A DNA stretch of 64,000 nucleotides from Gammaproteobacteria bacterium (GCA_030682575.1 JAUXNX010000016.1:62001-126000); one strand, 5' to 3'; shown: positions 18,090 through 27,635, numbered from the stretch's first letter. Notes: generated from the letters alone by a model not told the origin. Numbers and translations: made by a program.

Positions 18090-19118
18090 ATGATAAGCAA
18101 ACTGGTTCGATATTCCCTGCTGCTGATCTCCGTACTGACTCTTGGCGCCTTTGTCGCGTACATGGAGTTTGAGTTGTATCTCGATACACCACTACCCCTC
18201 ATATCAACGATGCTACTGGATGTGCGCCCGGGCAGCAGCATGAATCAAGTGTCCACACAACTTGCCGAGCAGGCATCACTGGGTCGTCCTCGCCTGTTCA
18301 GCCTTTGGGCGCGATATCATGGCTATGATACTGGGTTAAGAGCAGGGGAGTACGAACTTGCCGTTGGGATGACTCCTCGCGCGGCTCTCGCCCATATCAT
18401 GTCTGGCCGGTCGGTTCAGTACCCGGTGACTTTCATTGAAGGTAATACCACCAGGCAGACCCTGGAGGCGCTATGGCTAAGCAGCAAACTCACCATCACT
18501 CTGCAGGGCAAGAGTGACGATGAGATACTTACAGCGTTGGAAAGCCCCTACACCAGCATTGAAGGAGTGCTTTATCCCGATACTTATTTCTACACGGCTG
18601 GAGACACCGATCTATCTATACTCAGGCGATCGGCCGGGCTTATGGAAGCTATCCTGACGGAGGAGTGGAACAACCGCGCGCCCGATCTTCCATACGCAAC
18701 TCCGTATGAGGCTCTCATCATGGCATCAATCATAGAAAAGGAATCCGGGCTCAACAGCGAGCGCGAGCAAATTGCAGGAGTATTCGTGCGTCGACTCCGA
18801 ACAGGAATGCGCCTGCAGTCAGATCCCACAGTTATTTACGGTATCGGCAGCAGTTACGATGGCAATATTCGCCGCGTTGATCTGGATACCACGACACCCT
18901 ATAACACCTACCGCATCAATGGACTACCGCCGACGCCAATCGCTCTGGCTGGCCGTAATGCCTTGCATGCCGCGCTGCATCCGACCGATGACACTGCACT
19001 GTATTTCGTGGCAAGAGGCGATGGTGGCCATCAGTTCTCCAACACTCTTGAAGAGCACAATGCTGCGGTGCGGCAGTATCTCCTAAATCGCTCCTCACCG
19101 GCGAGTCAGACCCCATGA
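18090..19118 (+). CDS. mltG: Endolytic murein transglycosylase MltG
   Basis: 342-residue YceG/MltG family protein. One N-terminal membrane helix (about 8-27), a LysM-like region, then the lytic domain with catalytic Glu218 in IIEKESGLNSE and the motif RLQSDPTVIYG. It cuts nascent peptidoglycan strands at the inner membrane and may set glycan chain length. It starts 3 bp after pabC; tmk starts 28 bp after it. Confidence 0.96.
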   Translation: MISKLVRYSLLLISVLTLGAFVAYMEFELYLDTPLPLISTMLLDVRPGSSMNQVSTQLAEQASLGRPRLFSLWARYHGYDTGLRAGEYELAVGMTPRAALAHIMSGRSVQYPVTFIEGNTTRQTLEALWLSSKLTITLQGKSDDEILTALESPYTSIEGVLYPDTYFYTAGDTDLSILRRSAGLMEAILTEEWNNRAPDLPYATPYEALIMASIIEKESGLNSEREQIAGVFVRRLRTGMRLQSDPTVIYGIGSSYDGNIRRVDLDTTTPYNTYRINGLPPTPIALAGRNALHAALHPTDDTALYFVARGDGGHQFSNTLEEHNAAVRQYLLNRSSPASQTP

Positions 19119-19146
19119 ATGCAGCACGCAAGAGAGTCAATAATCA

Positions 19147-19776
19147 ATGATCCGCAGTAATGGCGCACGCTTTATCACGGTGGAAGGAGTGGAGGGTGTT
19201 GGCAAGACAACCAACATCCGGTTCATTACTCAGTGTCTGCACACGGCAGGTGTGAGCTACGTATTGACACGGGAACCCGGCGGAACAGTTGTTGCAGAGT
19301 CGATTCGACAATTGCTCCTGGCAAAACAGGACGAAAATCTTTGCGAGCTGACTGAGTTGCTGCTGGTTTTCGCCGCACGAGCCCAGCACATCAAAAGAGT
19401 CATCGAGCCGGCTCTGGCCAATGGAAAGTGGGTTATCTGTGACAGATTCACCGACGCCACCTATGCTTATCAGGGTGGTGGACGAGGCCTTTCCATGAAT
19501 ACCATCGCCCAACTGGAAAACTTGGTGCAAGGCGATTTGCGTCCTGATGTGACTTACATTCTGGATCTTCCGCCGGCAATTGGGCTGAAGAGAGCAAACC
19601 AGCGTGGTGAACTGGACCGCTTCGAGCAGGAAAAACTGGAGTTTTTTGACAAAGTGCGCGCCGTCTATCTGGAGAGAGCGGCACAGGAACCGGAACGTTG
19701 CATCATCATCGATGCGCAGGCTGCACTGGCAACGGTACAGTACAATATCGGCAAACATCTGAAAGGACTATTGTGA
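19147..19776 (+). CDS. tmk: Thymidylate kinase
   Basis: 209-residue dTMP kinase, making dTDP for DNA synthesis. P-loop VEGVGKTT near residues 13-20, the DR(F)xDAT-type motif DRFTDATYAYQGGGRG near 99-114, and a lid region around 145-160. The stop overlaps the holB GTG start. Confidence 0.96.
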   Translation: MIRSNGARFITVEGVEGVGKTTNIRFITQCLHTAGVSYVLTREPGGTVVAESIRQLLLAKQDENLCELTELLLVFAARAQHIKRVIEPALANGKWVICDRFTDATYAYQGGGRGLSMNTIAQLENLVQGDLRPDVTYILDLPPAIGLKRANQRGELDRFEQEKLEFFDKVRAVYLERAAQEPERCIIIDAQAALATVQYNIGKHLKGLL

Positions 19777-20825
19777 GCAACGACATCTTGCAGAATCCTC
19801 TTACTTGGCACCAGGCAGCCTGGTTGAACACCATCAAGCAGTTCCGCAGCGGTCAGATGCCACACGCCTACCTGCTAAGTGCTGAGGCGGATACCGGAAA
19901 ACGCTTGTATGCCATCATGCTTGCCCAGTTTCTTCTATGCTGCTCTCCCGGACCACAGGCAGCCTGTGGGAGTTGTCCGATGTGTCTGCTCAACAAGGCC
20001 GGGAGCAATCCAGATCTGCTGATCGTCGAGCCGGAGGACGGCTCCAAAATCATCAAAGTCGAACAAATCAGAGATCTCAAGAAATTCCTGGAAACGAGTT
20101 CACACTCCTTTGGTAAACGTGTAATCATTCTGGACTCGGCAGAGAATCTGGGAGTCAGTTCTGCCAATGCGCTACTGAAGGGGCTGGAAGAGCCTCCTGC
20201 AGACGTCATGTTCATCCTGTTGACCGATCGCCCCAAAGCGGTACTGGCAACAATTACCAGTCGTTGCCAAGTGATCAGTCTGCCACGTCCCGAGAGGGAG
20301 CAATCTCTTGCATGGCTCCGTATCGCAACCAATGAGGCAGTGACGGCCTCCAACCTCTCTCTCTTGCTGGACTTTGCACAAGGTCGTCCACTTGCAGGCA
20401 AAGCGATGTATGAATCAGGCACACTGGAACAACAACAGGAAATGGGCGATGCATTGCTACAGTTGCTCGAAAGCCGGCTTCACCCCTGCAATCTGGCCAG
20501 TCGCTATGCCAAAACCCAGACGGGAGACATGTTGCGCTTGCTGCTTTACTGGTTGAATGTTCTCTGCAAGTACCAGCTCACGGGTGCCGAGGAGCACCTC
20601 AAGAGCGATACAATGCGCAGAATCTCTGCGACACTTCTGAATCCTGCATATGACAGAGATGCTCACACACGAGCGCTGTTTTCTCTCTATAATGAAGTAG
20701 TCGTGGCACAAACCCAGTTGGGCAGTACATCTAATCCCAATGCACAGCTAATGCTCGAAGATTTGTTGATGCAGCTCAACAGACTTGTGCGAATGAATTC
20801 ACACAATACCAGCGGACTGAGATGA
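19773..20825 (+). CDS. holB: DNA polymerase III subunit delta'
   Basis: 350-residue clamp-loader delta-prime subunit of the RuvB/AAA-like family. Residues 15-60 have the HAYLL...KRLYAIMLAQFLLC pattern, followed by a zinc-binding cysteine cluster (CxxC motifs in CGSCPMCLL) and LLKGLEEPP. It loads the beta clamp on DNA together with other subunits. The GTG at 19773 has GAAAGGA 5 nt upstream and overlaps the tmk stop; the open frame continues 25 codons further into tmk but without homology. Confidence 0.93.
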   Translation: MSNDILQNPLTWHQAAWLNTIKQFRSGQMPHAYLLSAEADTGKRLYAIMLAQFLLCCSPGPQAACGSCPMCLLNKAGSNPDLLIVEPEDGSKIIKVEQIRDLKKFLETSSHSFGKRVIILDSAENLGVSSANALLKGLEEPPADVMFILLTDRPKAVLATITSRCQVISLPRPEREQSLAWLRIATNEAVTASNLSLLLDFAQGRPLAGKAMYESGTLEQQQEMGDALLQLLESRLHPCNLASRYAKTQTGDMLRLLLYWLNVLCKYQLTGAEEHLKSDTMRRISATLLNPAYDRDAHTRALFSLYNEVVVAQTQLGSTSNPNAQLMLEDLLMQLNRLVRMNSHNTSGLR

Positions 20826-21184
20826 TCATCTCTGAGAACGACAACAAGTCAACAAAACACGGCATCCTATCACTGACAATCAAGGACAAGACAGTCCTTC
20901 ATGCCGCCTATATGCCCTTTATAAAGAATGGCGGGTTGTTCATCCCAACGACGAAGGATTATGAAATAGGACATGACGTCTTCATATTGTTGAAGTTGAT
21001 GGACGATGGCGAAAGAATACCGGTTGCCGGCACCGTGGTATGGATTACCCCCAGGCGTGCCCAGGGCAATCGTGCTGCGGGTATCGGCATACAGTTCAAC
21101 GATACCGATGGCAACGTCCGCAAAAAGATTGAAACGCTGCTGGCAGGACAACTGAATTCAGACAAATTGACACACACAATGTGA
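20822..21184 (+). CDS. pilZ: PilZ domain protein (type IV pilus assembly type)
   Basis: 120-residue PilZ-fold protein overlapping holB by 4 bp (ATGA). It has the core strands GILSLTIKD, NGGLFIPT, VAGTVVWITPRRA and AGIGIQF. The c-di-GMP binding signatures (RxxxR and D/NxSxxG) are absent, as in P. aeruginosa PilZ, which also follows holB and acts in type IV pilus biogenesis with PilF/FimX rather than as a direct c-di-GMP receptor. Function here is inferred from family and position. Confidence 0.85.
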   Translation: MIISENDNKSTKHGILSLTIKDKTVLHAAYMPFIKNGGLFIPTTKDYEIGHDVFILLKLMDDGERIPVAGTVVWITPRRAQGNRAAGIGIQFNDTDGNVRKKIETLLAGQLNSDKLTHTM

Positions 21185-21190
21185 GGCGCC

Positions 21191-21751
21191 ATGTACTTTC
21201 AATCCAAATACATACTTTCAGCTAGTTTCATGCACCGATTGTATACAGCCACAAGACCACTGCGAAGATTATTGCTACTCGTCTTACTCTGTCAGGGGCT
21301 TGCAGCATGTGGCGACAAGCCTGTGGATACCGCCATGGCCCCATCTGCACCACAACCGCTACTTAGCGTCCTCAAGGATCCCAGTTGCGGTTGCTGCGCT
21401 CTGTGGGTAGATCATATAACCGAACGCGGATTCGCGGCTCAAATCAGCCATCCATCTGATCTGAACCGCGAGAAACTGGAACGGGGTATCGCGCCTCAAT
21501 ACCAGTCCTGCCACACCGCTGTTTCCAGCGAAGGATATGTATTCGAAGGCCATGTCCCTGCGAATTTGATTCAGCGCTTTTTGGACGATAAGCCAGAGAA
21601 CGCAATTGGACTCGCGGTTCCAGGAATGCCACTGGGAAGCCCGGGAATGGAGCTCGGCGAACAGTTTCAGCCCTATGATGTGCTATTGCTCAAGACAGAC
21701 GGTAGCGCCGAGGTCTACGCCCGAGTCAATACCAAGGCTGAGCAGTACTGA
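21191..21751 (+). CDS. DUF411 domain lipoprotein, predicted metal-binding
   Basis: 186-residue DUF411 (COG3019) protein. A hydrophobic N-terminus ends in the lipobox LAAC, so membrane lipidation is predicted. The domain starts at KDPSCGCCALWVDHI, whose three closely spaced cysteines are a likely metal site; further features are QYQSCHTAV and GLAVPGMPLGSPGMELG. DUF411 proteins often occur with copper or heavy-metal resistance genes, and copA-cueR lies 4 kb away. The start is uncertain: ATG 21191 or 21230. Confidence 0.85.
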   Translation: MYFQSKYILSASFMHRLYTATRPLRRLLLLVLLCQGLAACGDKPVDTAMAPSAPQPLLSVLKDPSCGCCALWVDHITERGFAAQISHPSDLNREKLERGIAPQYQSCHTAVSSEGYVFEGHVPANLIQRFLDDKPENAIGLAVPGMPLGSPGMELGEQFQPYDVLLLKTDGSAEVYARVNTKAEQY

Positions 21752-21767
21752 CAGAGGAAGACACAAC

Positions 21768-22898
21768 TTAGAGGCCGAGACGCTCGCTTACATTTCTCGC
21801 AATCGCCAGCGCTGCGGTCAATCCGGGAGACTCGATACCGAAAAGCTGTACAAGTCCGGGCATATGGTGTGAAGACATATCCTGAATCAGGAAGTCCTCA
21901 GCACCTGCGTCTGGTGCACTTAACTTAGGACGAATTCCTGCATAGGCCGGCTGCAACTGTTCGGCACGCACCGCAGGGTAGTAGCGCTGTACTGCCTGCA
22001 GGAAATGCGTGCGTCTGGATTCGTCCACGTGATAGTTAATCGCATCAATGTATTCGACATCAGGCCCGAAGCGGACGTGGCCAGTCATGTCCAGCGTGGC
22101 ATGAACGCCCAGCCCTTTCTGAGCTCTCTCAGGTACTGGATAGATCAAATGCCGAAATGGTGGCTTGCCACTCAAGCTGAAGTAGCACCCGCGAACCAGA
22201 TAGAGGCGTGGCACCAATGTCGGATCACTGCCTTCAATGCGCGCTGCCAGATCCGCAGCATGTAATCCTGCGGCATTAATGAAGCTGGTGCACCGGAATA
22301 CATAAGGTTCCAAATTGCCTGGAGAGCCGGAAACGGAATTGACAACGAAATGTGAATTCTCTGGCGTAACTCTTGTCACTGTGGTGTTTGGCGAAAATTG
22401 CACTCCTGCGGATTGAGCCTTCCAGAGCAAGCTGTCCATGAAAGCGTGACTATCGATGATACCTGTCTCACTGGAGTAGAGTGCATGGCTCGCTCTCACC
22501 AGTGGTTCGTGTTGCAGCAGCACCTTGACACTTGTCCACTCCAACTCCTCAACACCATTTGCCCTGGCTTGTCGAACAATCTGATGCAAAGCGTCCTCTT
22601 CGTTGTCCTGTGCGACGATGAACTTGCCTACTTTGCGATGCGCAACCCCATATTGGGCGCAATATTGATAGAGGAGGCGACGACCCTCTACGCACAAACG
22701 CGCTTTCAAACTGTCAGGGGAATAGTAGATTCCAGCATGGATCACTTCGCTGCTACGACTGCTCGTCTCCTGTCCTGCAATCGGATTTTTTTCCAGAAGC
22801 AGTATCGAGAAAGACGCTGCTTGGATCCTCGCGACATACTCTGCAATCGCAAGACCCACAACACCCGCGCCAACAATACAGAGATCAAAGTGGTCCAG
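21768..22898 (-). CDS. FAD-dependent oxidoreductase, LhgO-like; 5' end irregular
   Basis: A DAO-family flavoprotein related to L-2-hydroxyglutarate oxidase, with SEVIHAGIYY, HLIYPVPE and a C-terminal GIESPGLTAALAIA. Substrate not certain. The dinucleotide motif reads VGAGVVGLAIAEY, but the first canonical in-frame start is GTG 22859, inside that motif, and an in-frame TGA lies at about 22926. Homology therefore runs upstream of any normal start. CTG 22898 could serve; alternatively ATG 22929, with AAGG nine bases upstream, joins the frame if one base of the T5 run (22914-22918) is skipped. It may be a frameshifted gene, an assembly error or a non-canonical start. It follows an RHH regulator gene by about 40 bp. 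Confidence 0.75.
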   Translation of the reverse strand: MDHFDLCIVGAGVVGLAIAEYVARIQAASFSILLLEKNPIAGQETSSRSSEVIHAGIYYSPDSLKARLCVEGRRLLYQYCAQYGVAHRKVGKFIVAQDNEEDALHQIVRQARANGVEELEWTSVKVLLQHEPLVRASHALYSSETGIIDSHAFMDSLLWKAQSAGVQFSPNTTVTRVTPENSHFVVNSVSGSPGNLEPYVFRCTSFINAAGLHAADLAARIEGSDPTLVPRLYLVRGCYFSLSGKPPFRHLIYPVPERAQKGLGVHATLDMTGHVRFGPDVEYIDAINYHVDESRRTHFLQAVQRYYPAVRAEQLQPAYAGIRPKLSAPDAGAEDFLIQDMSSHHMPGLVQLFGIESPGLTAALAIARNVSERLGL

Positions 22899-22969
22899 GA
22901 TGCGCTCGCTTGCAAAAAGTAGTGATCATCGGGCGGGACCTTCAGAAGGATTGCTACACATGATCGAAT

Positions 22970-23350
22970 TCACTCCAGAAGGGCGAGGAGAGCTTCACAT
23001 TTCTCTGCAGACAAAGCCCTCAGTTTGCGACTCAAGATGGACTCCAGTTCCTCTTGCTGATCAGTCGATGCGAAGTCATGCAAACGTTGTTCTTCCAGAT
23101 ATCGCCCCAACAACAGAATGATCTCTGAATTCATGCTACGGTGATGGCGACGGGATATCTGTAGTATTTTCTTGCGTAGTGCGGCAGGGAGCCTGATGAC
23201 GAATTTGTTACCCTGCGTCCTGAAATCCACCGGGATCGATACCCCAGTTCCGGAAGTCGCCGACCTCACGGACCTGCGTGTTTTAGGGGCCTGGGTTTCG
23301 GAGTCGTTGTCCACCCCTCCAAGCGCAGAAACTACTGCAGTAGCACGCAT
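22970..23350 (-). CDS. Arc-type ribbon-helix-helix DNA-binding protein
   Basis: 126 residues. A disordered basic N-terminus (about 1-35) precedes a MetJ/Arc-like domain: the strand FVIRLPAALRKKILQISRRHHRS and the helix SMNSEIILLLGRYLEEQR. The pattern F-x-I-R-L-P and M-N-S-E-I is diagnostic of Arc repressors, which bind DNA as dimers of dimers. A C-terminal helical tail follows. Located directly upstream of the FAD oxidoreductase and divergent from gor, so it may regulate either or itself; targets are unknown. Confidence 0.8.
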   Translation of the reverse strand: MRATAVVSALGGVDNDSETQAPKTRRSVRSATSGTGVSIPVDFRTQGNKFVIRLPAALRKKILQISRRHHRSMNSEIILLLGRYLEEQRLHDFASTDQQEELESILSRKLRALSAEKCEALLALLE

Positions 23351-23451
23351 TTATTCACTAGCCCTGTATCAAATCAAAGTATTTTGGGATCATAGCTGCA
23401 TACTCCCGGTTACTCAAGAACAACAACAGTTCACATTTCTCACAAGGCAGA

Positions 23452-24810
23452 ATGCAATTGACTGAATTTGATTACGATTTGTTTGTCATCGGCGGAGGGT
23501 CAGGCGGAGTTCGCGCGAGCCGCATTGCAGCAGAGCTTGGCGTACGTGTCGGCCTTGCTGAAGAGCGCTATCTCGGAGGCACCTGCGTCAATGTCGGCTG
23601 TGTACCCAAAAAGCTTTTCAGTTATGCGGCTCATTATGCTCAGGACTTTGAAGATGCGAAGGGCTATGGGTGGGAATTCGCGCCCCCCCCTCGATTCAAC
23701 TGGAAAACTCTACACACGAACAAGAACTACGAAATTGCCCGACTGAATGATATCTATCTATCGATGTTGCAACAGGCAGGAGTCCAGGTATTTCAGAAGC
23801 GCGCCACACTGGTGGACAAGAACACCATAGCAATCGACAATCGCACATACACGGCGAAGGAGATACTGATTGCCACGGGTGGATGGCCCTTTGTGCCCGA
23901 TTTTCCAGGTAAAGAGCATTCCATCAGTTCAAACGAGATTTTCAGTCTGGATGATCTGCCATCTTCGATTCTAATCGTTGGTGGCGGCTACATCTCTGTA
24001 GAATTTGCAGGCATATTTACAGGCCTGGGTGTCAAAACCACATTGATCAGTCGCAATGAAAGACTGCTGCGCGGTTTCGACAGTGAGTTAACAGCATCTT
24101 TTACTGTGGAATTGGAAAAAACTGTGACACTGCGTCTGAGAACACAAGTCGCAAGAATCCAGAAAAAAAATGCTACTGAACTATCAATTCATTTCGACGA
24201 TGGCTCAGCCATGACCGCAGAGGCGGTGATGTTCGCCACTGGTCGTAAAGCAAACAGTCGCAATATGGGATTGGAAAAAGTTGGAGTGGCATTGGCTGAC
24301 AACGGAGCCATCATAGTCGACAACGATTTCACAACCTCAATTCCTAACATCCATGCCGTTGGTGATGTAATCAACCGTATTGCACTCACTCCGGTAGCAC
24401 TGGCAGAAGGGCAGATTCTCGCGCAGCGACTCTTTGGTTCCGGCAAGAAGAAAATGAACTACGAAAATATTCCAACCGCAGTATTCTGTCATCCTAATCT
24501 TGCCTGTGTCGGGTTGGACGAAGAGAGTGCTCACGAACGATATGCAAACATTGCTGTCTACCGCAGTCGATTTACACCACTGCGGCACACCCTCAGCGGC
24601 AACACTGAAAAATATTTTCTGAAGCTGCTTGTAGATACAACCACTGACAAAATAGTAGGGGCCCATATGCTTGGATCTGATGCAGGTGAAATCATTCAGG
24701 GATTGGCAATAGCCATCACAGCAGGCGCTACCAAAGCTGACTTTGATGCAACACTCGGAATACATCCTACTGTTGCAGAAGAATTCGTGACAATGCGTAC
24801 GCCTTCGTGA
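23452..24810 (+). CDS. gor: Glutathione-disulfide reductase
   Basis: 452-residue class I flavoprotein disulfide reductase. FAD motif GGGSGGVRASR (14-24), redox-active Cys45/Cys50 in GGTCVNVGCVPKKL, a second nucleotide-binding domain with GGGYISVEFAGI, and the C-terminal catalytic histidine in HPTVAEEFVTM. The gor type is supported by the R-rich NADPH region (ISRNERLLRGFD). It keeps glutathione reduced, which also supports copper handling by the neighbouring genes. Its stop is 1 bp from the convergent cueR stop. Confidence 0.94.
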   Translation: MQLTEFDYDLFVIGGGSGGVRASRIAAELGVRVGLAEERYLGGTCVNVGCVPKKLFSYAAHYAQDFEDAKGYGWEFAPPPRFNWKTLHTNKNYEIARLNDIYLSMLQQAGVQVFQKRATLVDKNTIAIDNRTYTAKEILIATGGWPFVPDFPGKEHSISSNEIFSLDDLPSSILIVGGGYISVEFAGIFTGLGVKTTLISRNERLLRGFDSELTASFTVELEKTVTLRLRTQVARIQKKNATELSIHFDDGSAMTAEAVMFATGRKANSRNMGLEKVGVALADNGAIIVDNDFTTSIPNIHAVGDVINRIALTPVALAEGQILAQRLFGSGKKKMNYENIPTAVFCHPNLACVGLDEESAHERYANIAVYRSRFTPLRHTLSGNTEKYFLKLLVDTTTDKIVGAHMLGSDAGEIIQGLAIAITAGATKADFDATLGIHPTVAEEFVTMRTPS

Positions 24811-24811
24811 A

Positions 24812-25285
24812 TCAGGTACCAATAGCCTCGGAATCAATCGCCAGCGAATCCAGAATCGGACACTCCGGTTTTCCATCTGCATGGCATCGCATGGCGAGGA
24901 CATGCAGCGAGTGGCGCATTTCCTGCATTTCGCGAATGCGTGCATCAAGCTCTGCAACGTGTTCCATGGTAAGGTTGCGCACCTCGGAATTACTGCGCTC
25001 AGTGCTCTGCCAAAGACTGACCAGGCGGCCAATCTGCTGCATTGAGAATCCGAGACTGCGAGCCCGTTTGATGAAACGGAGCTGATTGATGTCAGCATCC
25101 GAATACAGCCTGTAGTTTGCGGCTGTACGATGCACTTCCGGCAACAATCCCGTCGCCTCATAATGCCGGATCATTTTGCTGCTGATACCGGAGCGCTGCG
25201 AGGCCTCACCTATGCTGCAGTACTTTCGGCGTAGGTCTCCGGCTCGGTCATGAAGAGTGACCGCCAATAATTTTCGATTTTTCAT
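24812..25285 (-). CDS. cueR: CueR-type copper-responsive MerR regulator
   Basis: 157-residue MerR-family activator. N-terminal winged helix (CSIGEASQRSGISSKMIRHYEATGLL, positions 23-48), long dimerisation helix (about 95-130), and the metal loop with Cys134 and Cys142, separated by eight residues as are Cys112/Cys120 of E. coli CueR. This spacing indicates Cu(I)/Ag(I) sensing. It is downstream of copA on the same strand (14 bp gap), so the copA promoter with its palindromic operator likely makes the operon autoregulated. ATG 25285 is chosen over upstream frame that overlaps copA; its GGAG lies unusually close to the ATG. Confidence 0.88.
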   Translation of the reverse strand: MKNRKLLAVTLHDRAGDLRRKYCSIGEASQRSGISSKMIRHYEATGLLPEVHRTAANYRLYSDADINQLRFIKRARSLGFSMQQIGRLVSLWQSTERSNSEVRNLTMEHVAELDARIREMQEMRHSLHVLAMRCHADGKPECPILDSLAIDSEAIGT

Positions 25286-25299
25286 CTCCCGGAACCCTA

Positions 25300-27573
25300 T
25301 CAAAATTTCGCTCTGAATGTCTTGAGACGTAAAGCATTCCCCAAAACGAATATGCTGGAAAGTGCCATTGCTCCCGCAGCAAAAACCGGAGAGAGCAAGA
25401 TTCCGAAAGCAGGGTAGAGCACACCTGCGGCGAGAGGAATCAGCGCCACGTTGTACGCAAACGCCCAAAATAGATTTTCACGGATGTTGCGCATGGTGGC
25501 GCGCGCTAGGAACACAGCGTTCACAACTGCTCCCAGCTCCCCCGTCATCAATACAACGTCCGCACTTTCAATAGCAATATCAGTGCCGTTGCCCATGGCG
25601 ATACCAATATCGGCTTCCGCAAGCGCTGGTGCATCGTTGATTCCATCACCCACATAAGCAAGAAGATTGTTCTCGCTTTTCAGTGATTGCAGCACTTGTA
25701 CTTTTCCCTCAGGCAATACTTCTGCGTAGACCTGATCAAGCTGCAGGCTTTCAGCGATTGCATTGGCTGTGCGGGTGCTATCACCGGTAATCATCGCCGT
25801 ACGGAAACCAGCAGCGCGCAATGCTGCGATTGCTTCTGGCGTTGATTGCCGAATCTGATCGGCTACTGCGATCACCGCCGCGAGTCGTCCCGCAATAGCC
25901 ACATAGATTGGAGTCTTTGCCTGTGTTGTCAGCCGGACGACAATTTCTACTCCTGAGCTCGCATCCAGTCCCAGTTTTCCCAGCAGTCGATCCGTGCCAA
26001 TATCTATGCGTTGACCGTTCACAGTTGCTCTCAGTCCATATCCAGGCACTGCGTCAAAATCGGCGACCTCAGGCAATTGCAGATCTTGTTTGGAAGCCGC
26101 AGAAACAATCGCATGAGCAATCGGGTGTTCCGATCTGGATTCAACGGCAGCGACCATCGCAAGCACTGTTGGTTCGTCGAAGCCCGGTTGAACCAAGAAA
26201 TCTGTCATCTCGGGCTTACCTTGCGTAATGGTGCCCGTCTTGTCGAAAGCAATCGTCCGAGCCTCACTTAGCATTTGCAGCGCATGACCATTCCGAAACA
26301 GCACACCCATCTCCGCAGAGCGTCCCGTCGCCACCATAATAGAAACCGGCGTTGCCAGGCCCATTGCACAGGGACACGCTACAATCAATACAGCGACTGC
26401 ATTGATCAATGCCATGCTCAAAGAAGAGACCGGTGCCAGAATCAGCCAGTAACCAAAGGTCAGCACGGCAACGATGATTACCACCGGTACAAACCAAAGT
26501 GTCACCTTATCTACTAAAGACTGGATAGGTAGTTTTGACCCCTGCGCCACCTCCACCATCTGGACAATGCGAGCAAGCACTGTGTCTTCGCCTACACGGC
26601 TGACACGGAACGTGAATGAACCTGTCCCGTTTATAGTGCCTCCAGTAACCTTGGAACCCTTCGCTTTGTTGATGGGCAGAGGCTCGCCCGTCAGCATTGA
26701 TTCGTCTACATAAGAGTGTCCCTCAAGCAACTCCCCGTCCAGCGGTACGCGCTCACCTGGCTGCACAATAACATGATCCCCAGGCTGGACATTGGCGATT
26801 GGTACATCCTGAATCACACCATTGCACAGAATCTTCGCCGTCTCTGGTTGCAGGCTCATGAGACGGGCTATCGCCTCACCGGTTCGCCCCTTGGCGCGAA
26901 CCTCCAGATAACGACCCATAAGGATCAGCGTCACAATGACCGCCGCAGCCTCGTAGTACACATTGGCGGCATCCGAAGGCAGCACTGACGGCATGAAGGT
27001 CACCACACATGAATATCCCCACGCCGCGCTCGTTCCAAGCATTACGAGAGAATTCATGTCTGGCGCAAGGCGGAGCAGGGCTGGCATACCATGCTGAAAG
27101 AAGCGTCTACCCGGACCCGCCAGAACAATCGTAGTCAGAACAAATTGCAATAACCAACTGTTTCTGTGTCCAAGCGTTCCGTGTATCAAATCGGCAACGG
27201 CCGGAATCAGATGACTGCCCATCTCAAGCACAAAGATCGGGAATGTCAGCACCGTTGCAAGTAAGAAGGCCCTTTTGAGCGCTTCAGACTCTGCTAACTC
27301 CTGCATTTTGCGCCGCTCGGAATCTGCCTTACGATCTCTGGCTACAGTGGCCTGGTATCCCGCATCGACAACAGCTTTTTCCAGCGCCGCAGCTTCTGGC
27401 GGCGTTAGAGCAAGTTTCAGCGTAGCTCGTCCATTGGCAAGATTGACACTGGCCTCAAGAACCCCAGGCACGCCCAACAAGGCCTTTTCGACTCGTCCAA
27501 CGCAGGAAGCGCAGTTCATGCCAGTGATATTCAATTCGAGAGATGTGCGTCGAGTTTCTTTGCTGGCTGCCAT
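25300..27573 (-). CDS. copA: Copper-exporting P1B-type ATPase
   Basis: 757-residue heavy-metal P-type ATPase. One N-terminal HMA domain with GMNCASC (Cys21, Cys24), eight predicted membrane helices, the TGE motif, the CPC motif at 400-402 (ACPCAMGLATP), phosphorylation site DKTGT at 444, TGDS, and GDGINDAPAL. Cu(I) specificity follows from CPC and the CueR-like partner. It exports copper from the cytoplasm using ATP. ATG 27573 has GGAG nine nt upstream; the frame is open 14 codons further. Confidence 0.95.
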   Translation of the reverse strand: MAASKETRRTSLELNITGMNCASCVGRVEKALLGVPGVLEASVNLANGRATLKLALTPPEAAALEKAVVDAGYQATVARDRKADSERRKMQELAESEALKRAFLLATVLTFPIFVLEMGSHLIPAVADLIHGTLGHRNSWLLQFVLTTIVLAGPGRRFFQHGMPALLRLAPDMNSLVMLGTSAAWGYSCVVTFMPSVLPSDAANVYYEAAAVIVTLILMGRYLEVRAKGRTGEAIARLMSLQPETAKILCNGVIQDVPIANVQPGDHVIVQPGERVPLDGELLEGHSYVDESMLTGEPLPINKAKGSKVTGGTINGTGSFTFRVSRVGEDTVLARIVQMVEVAQGSKLPIQSLVDKVTLWFVPVVIIVAVLTFGYWLILAPVSSLSMALINAVAVLIVACPCAMGLATPVSIMVATGRSAEMGVLFRNGHALQMLSEARTIAFDKTGTITQGKPEMTDFLVQPGFDEPTVLAMVAAVESRSEHPIAHAIVSAASKQDLQLPEVADFDAVPGYGLRATVNGQRIDIGTDRLLGKLGLDASSGVEIVVRLTTQAKTPIYVAIAGRLAAVIAVADQIRQSTPEAIAALRAAGFRTAMITGDSTRTANAIAESLQLDQVYAEVLPEGKVQVLQSLKSENNLLAYVGDGINDAPALAEADIGIAMGNGTDIAIESADVVLMTGELGAVVNAVFLARATMRNIRENLFWAFAYNVALIPLAAGVLYPAFGILLSPVFAAGAMALSSIFVLGNALRLKTFRAKF

Positions 27574-27635
27574 GTTCGTTGACTCCTGGACCAATGTGGT
27601 TCTGCTTTTCGGCAACTGACAGCGACATACTCAAG

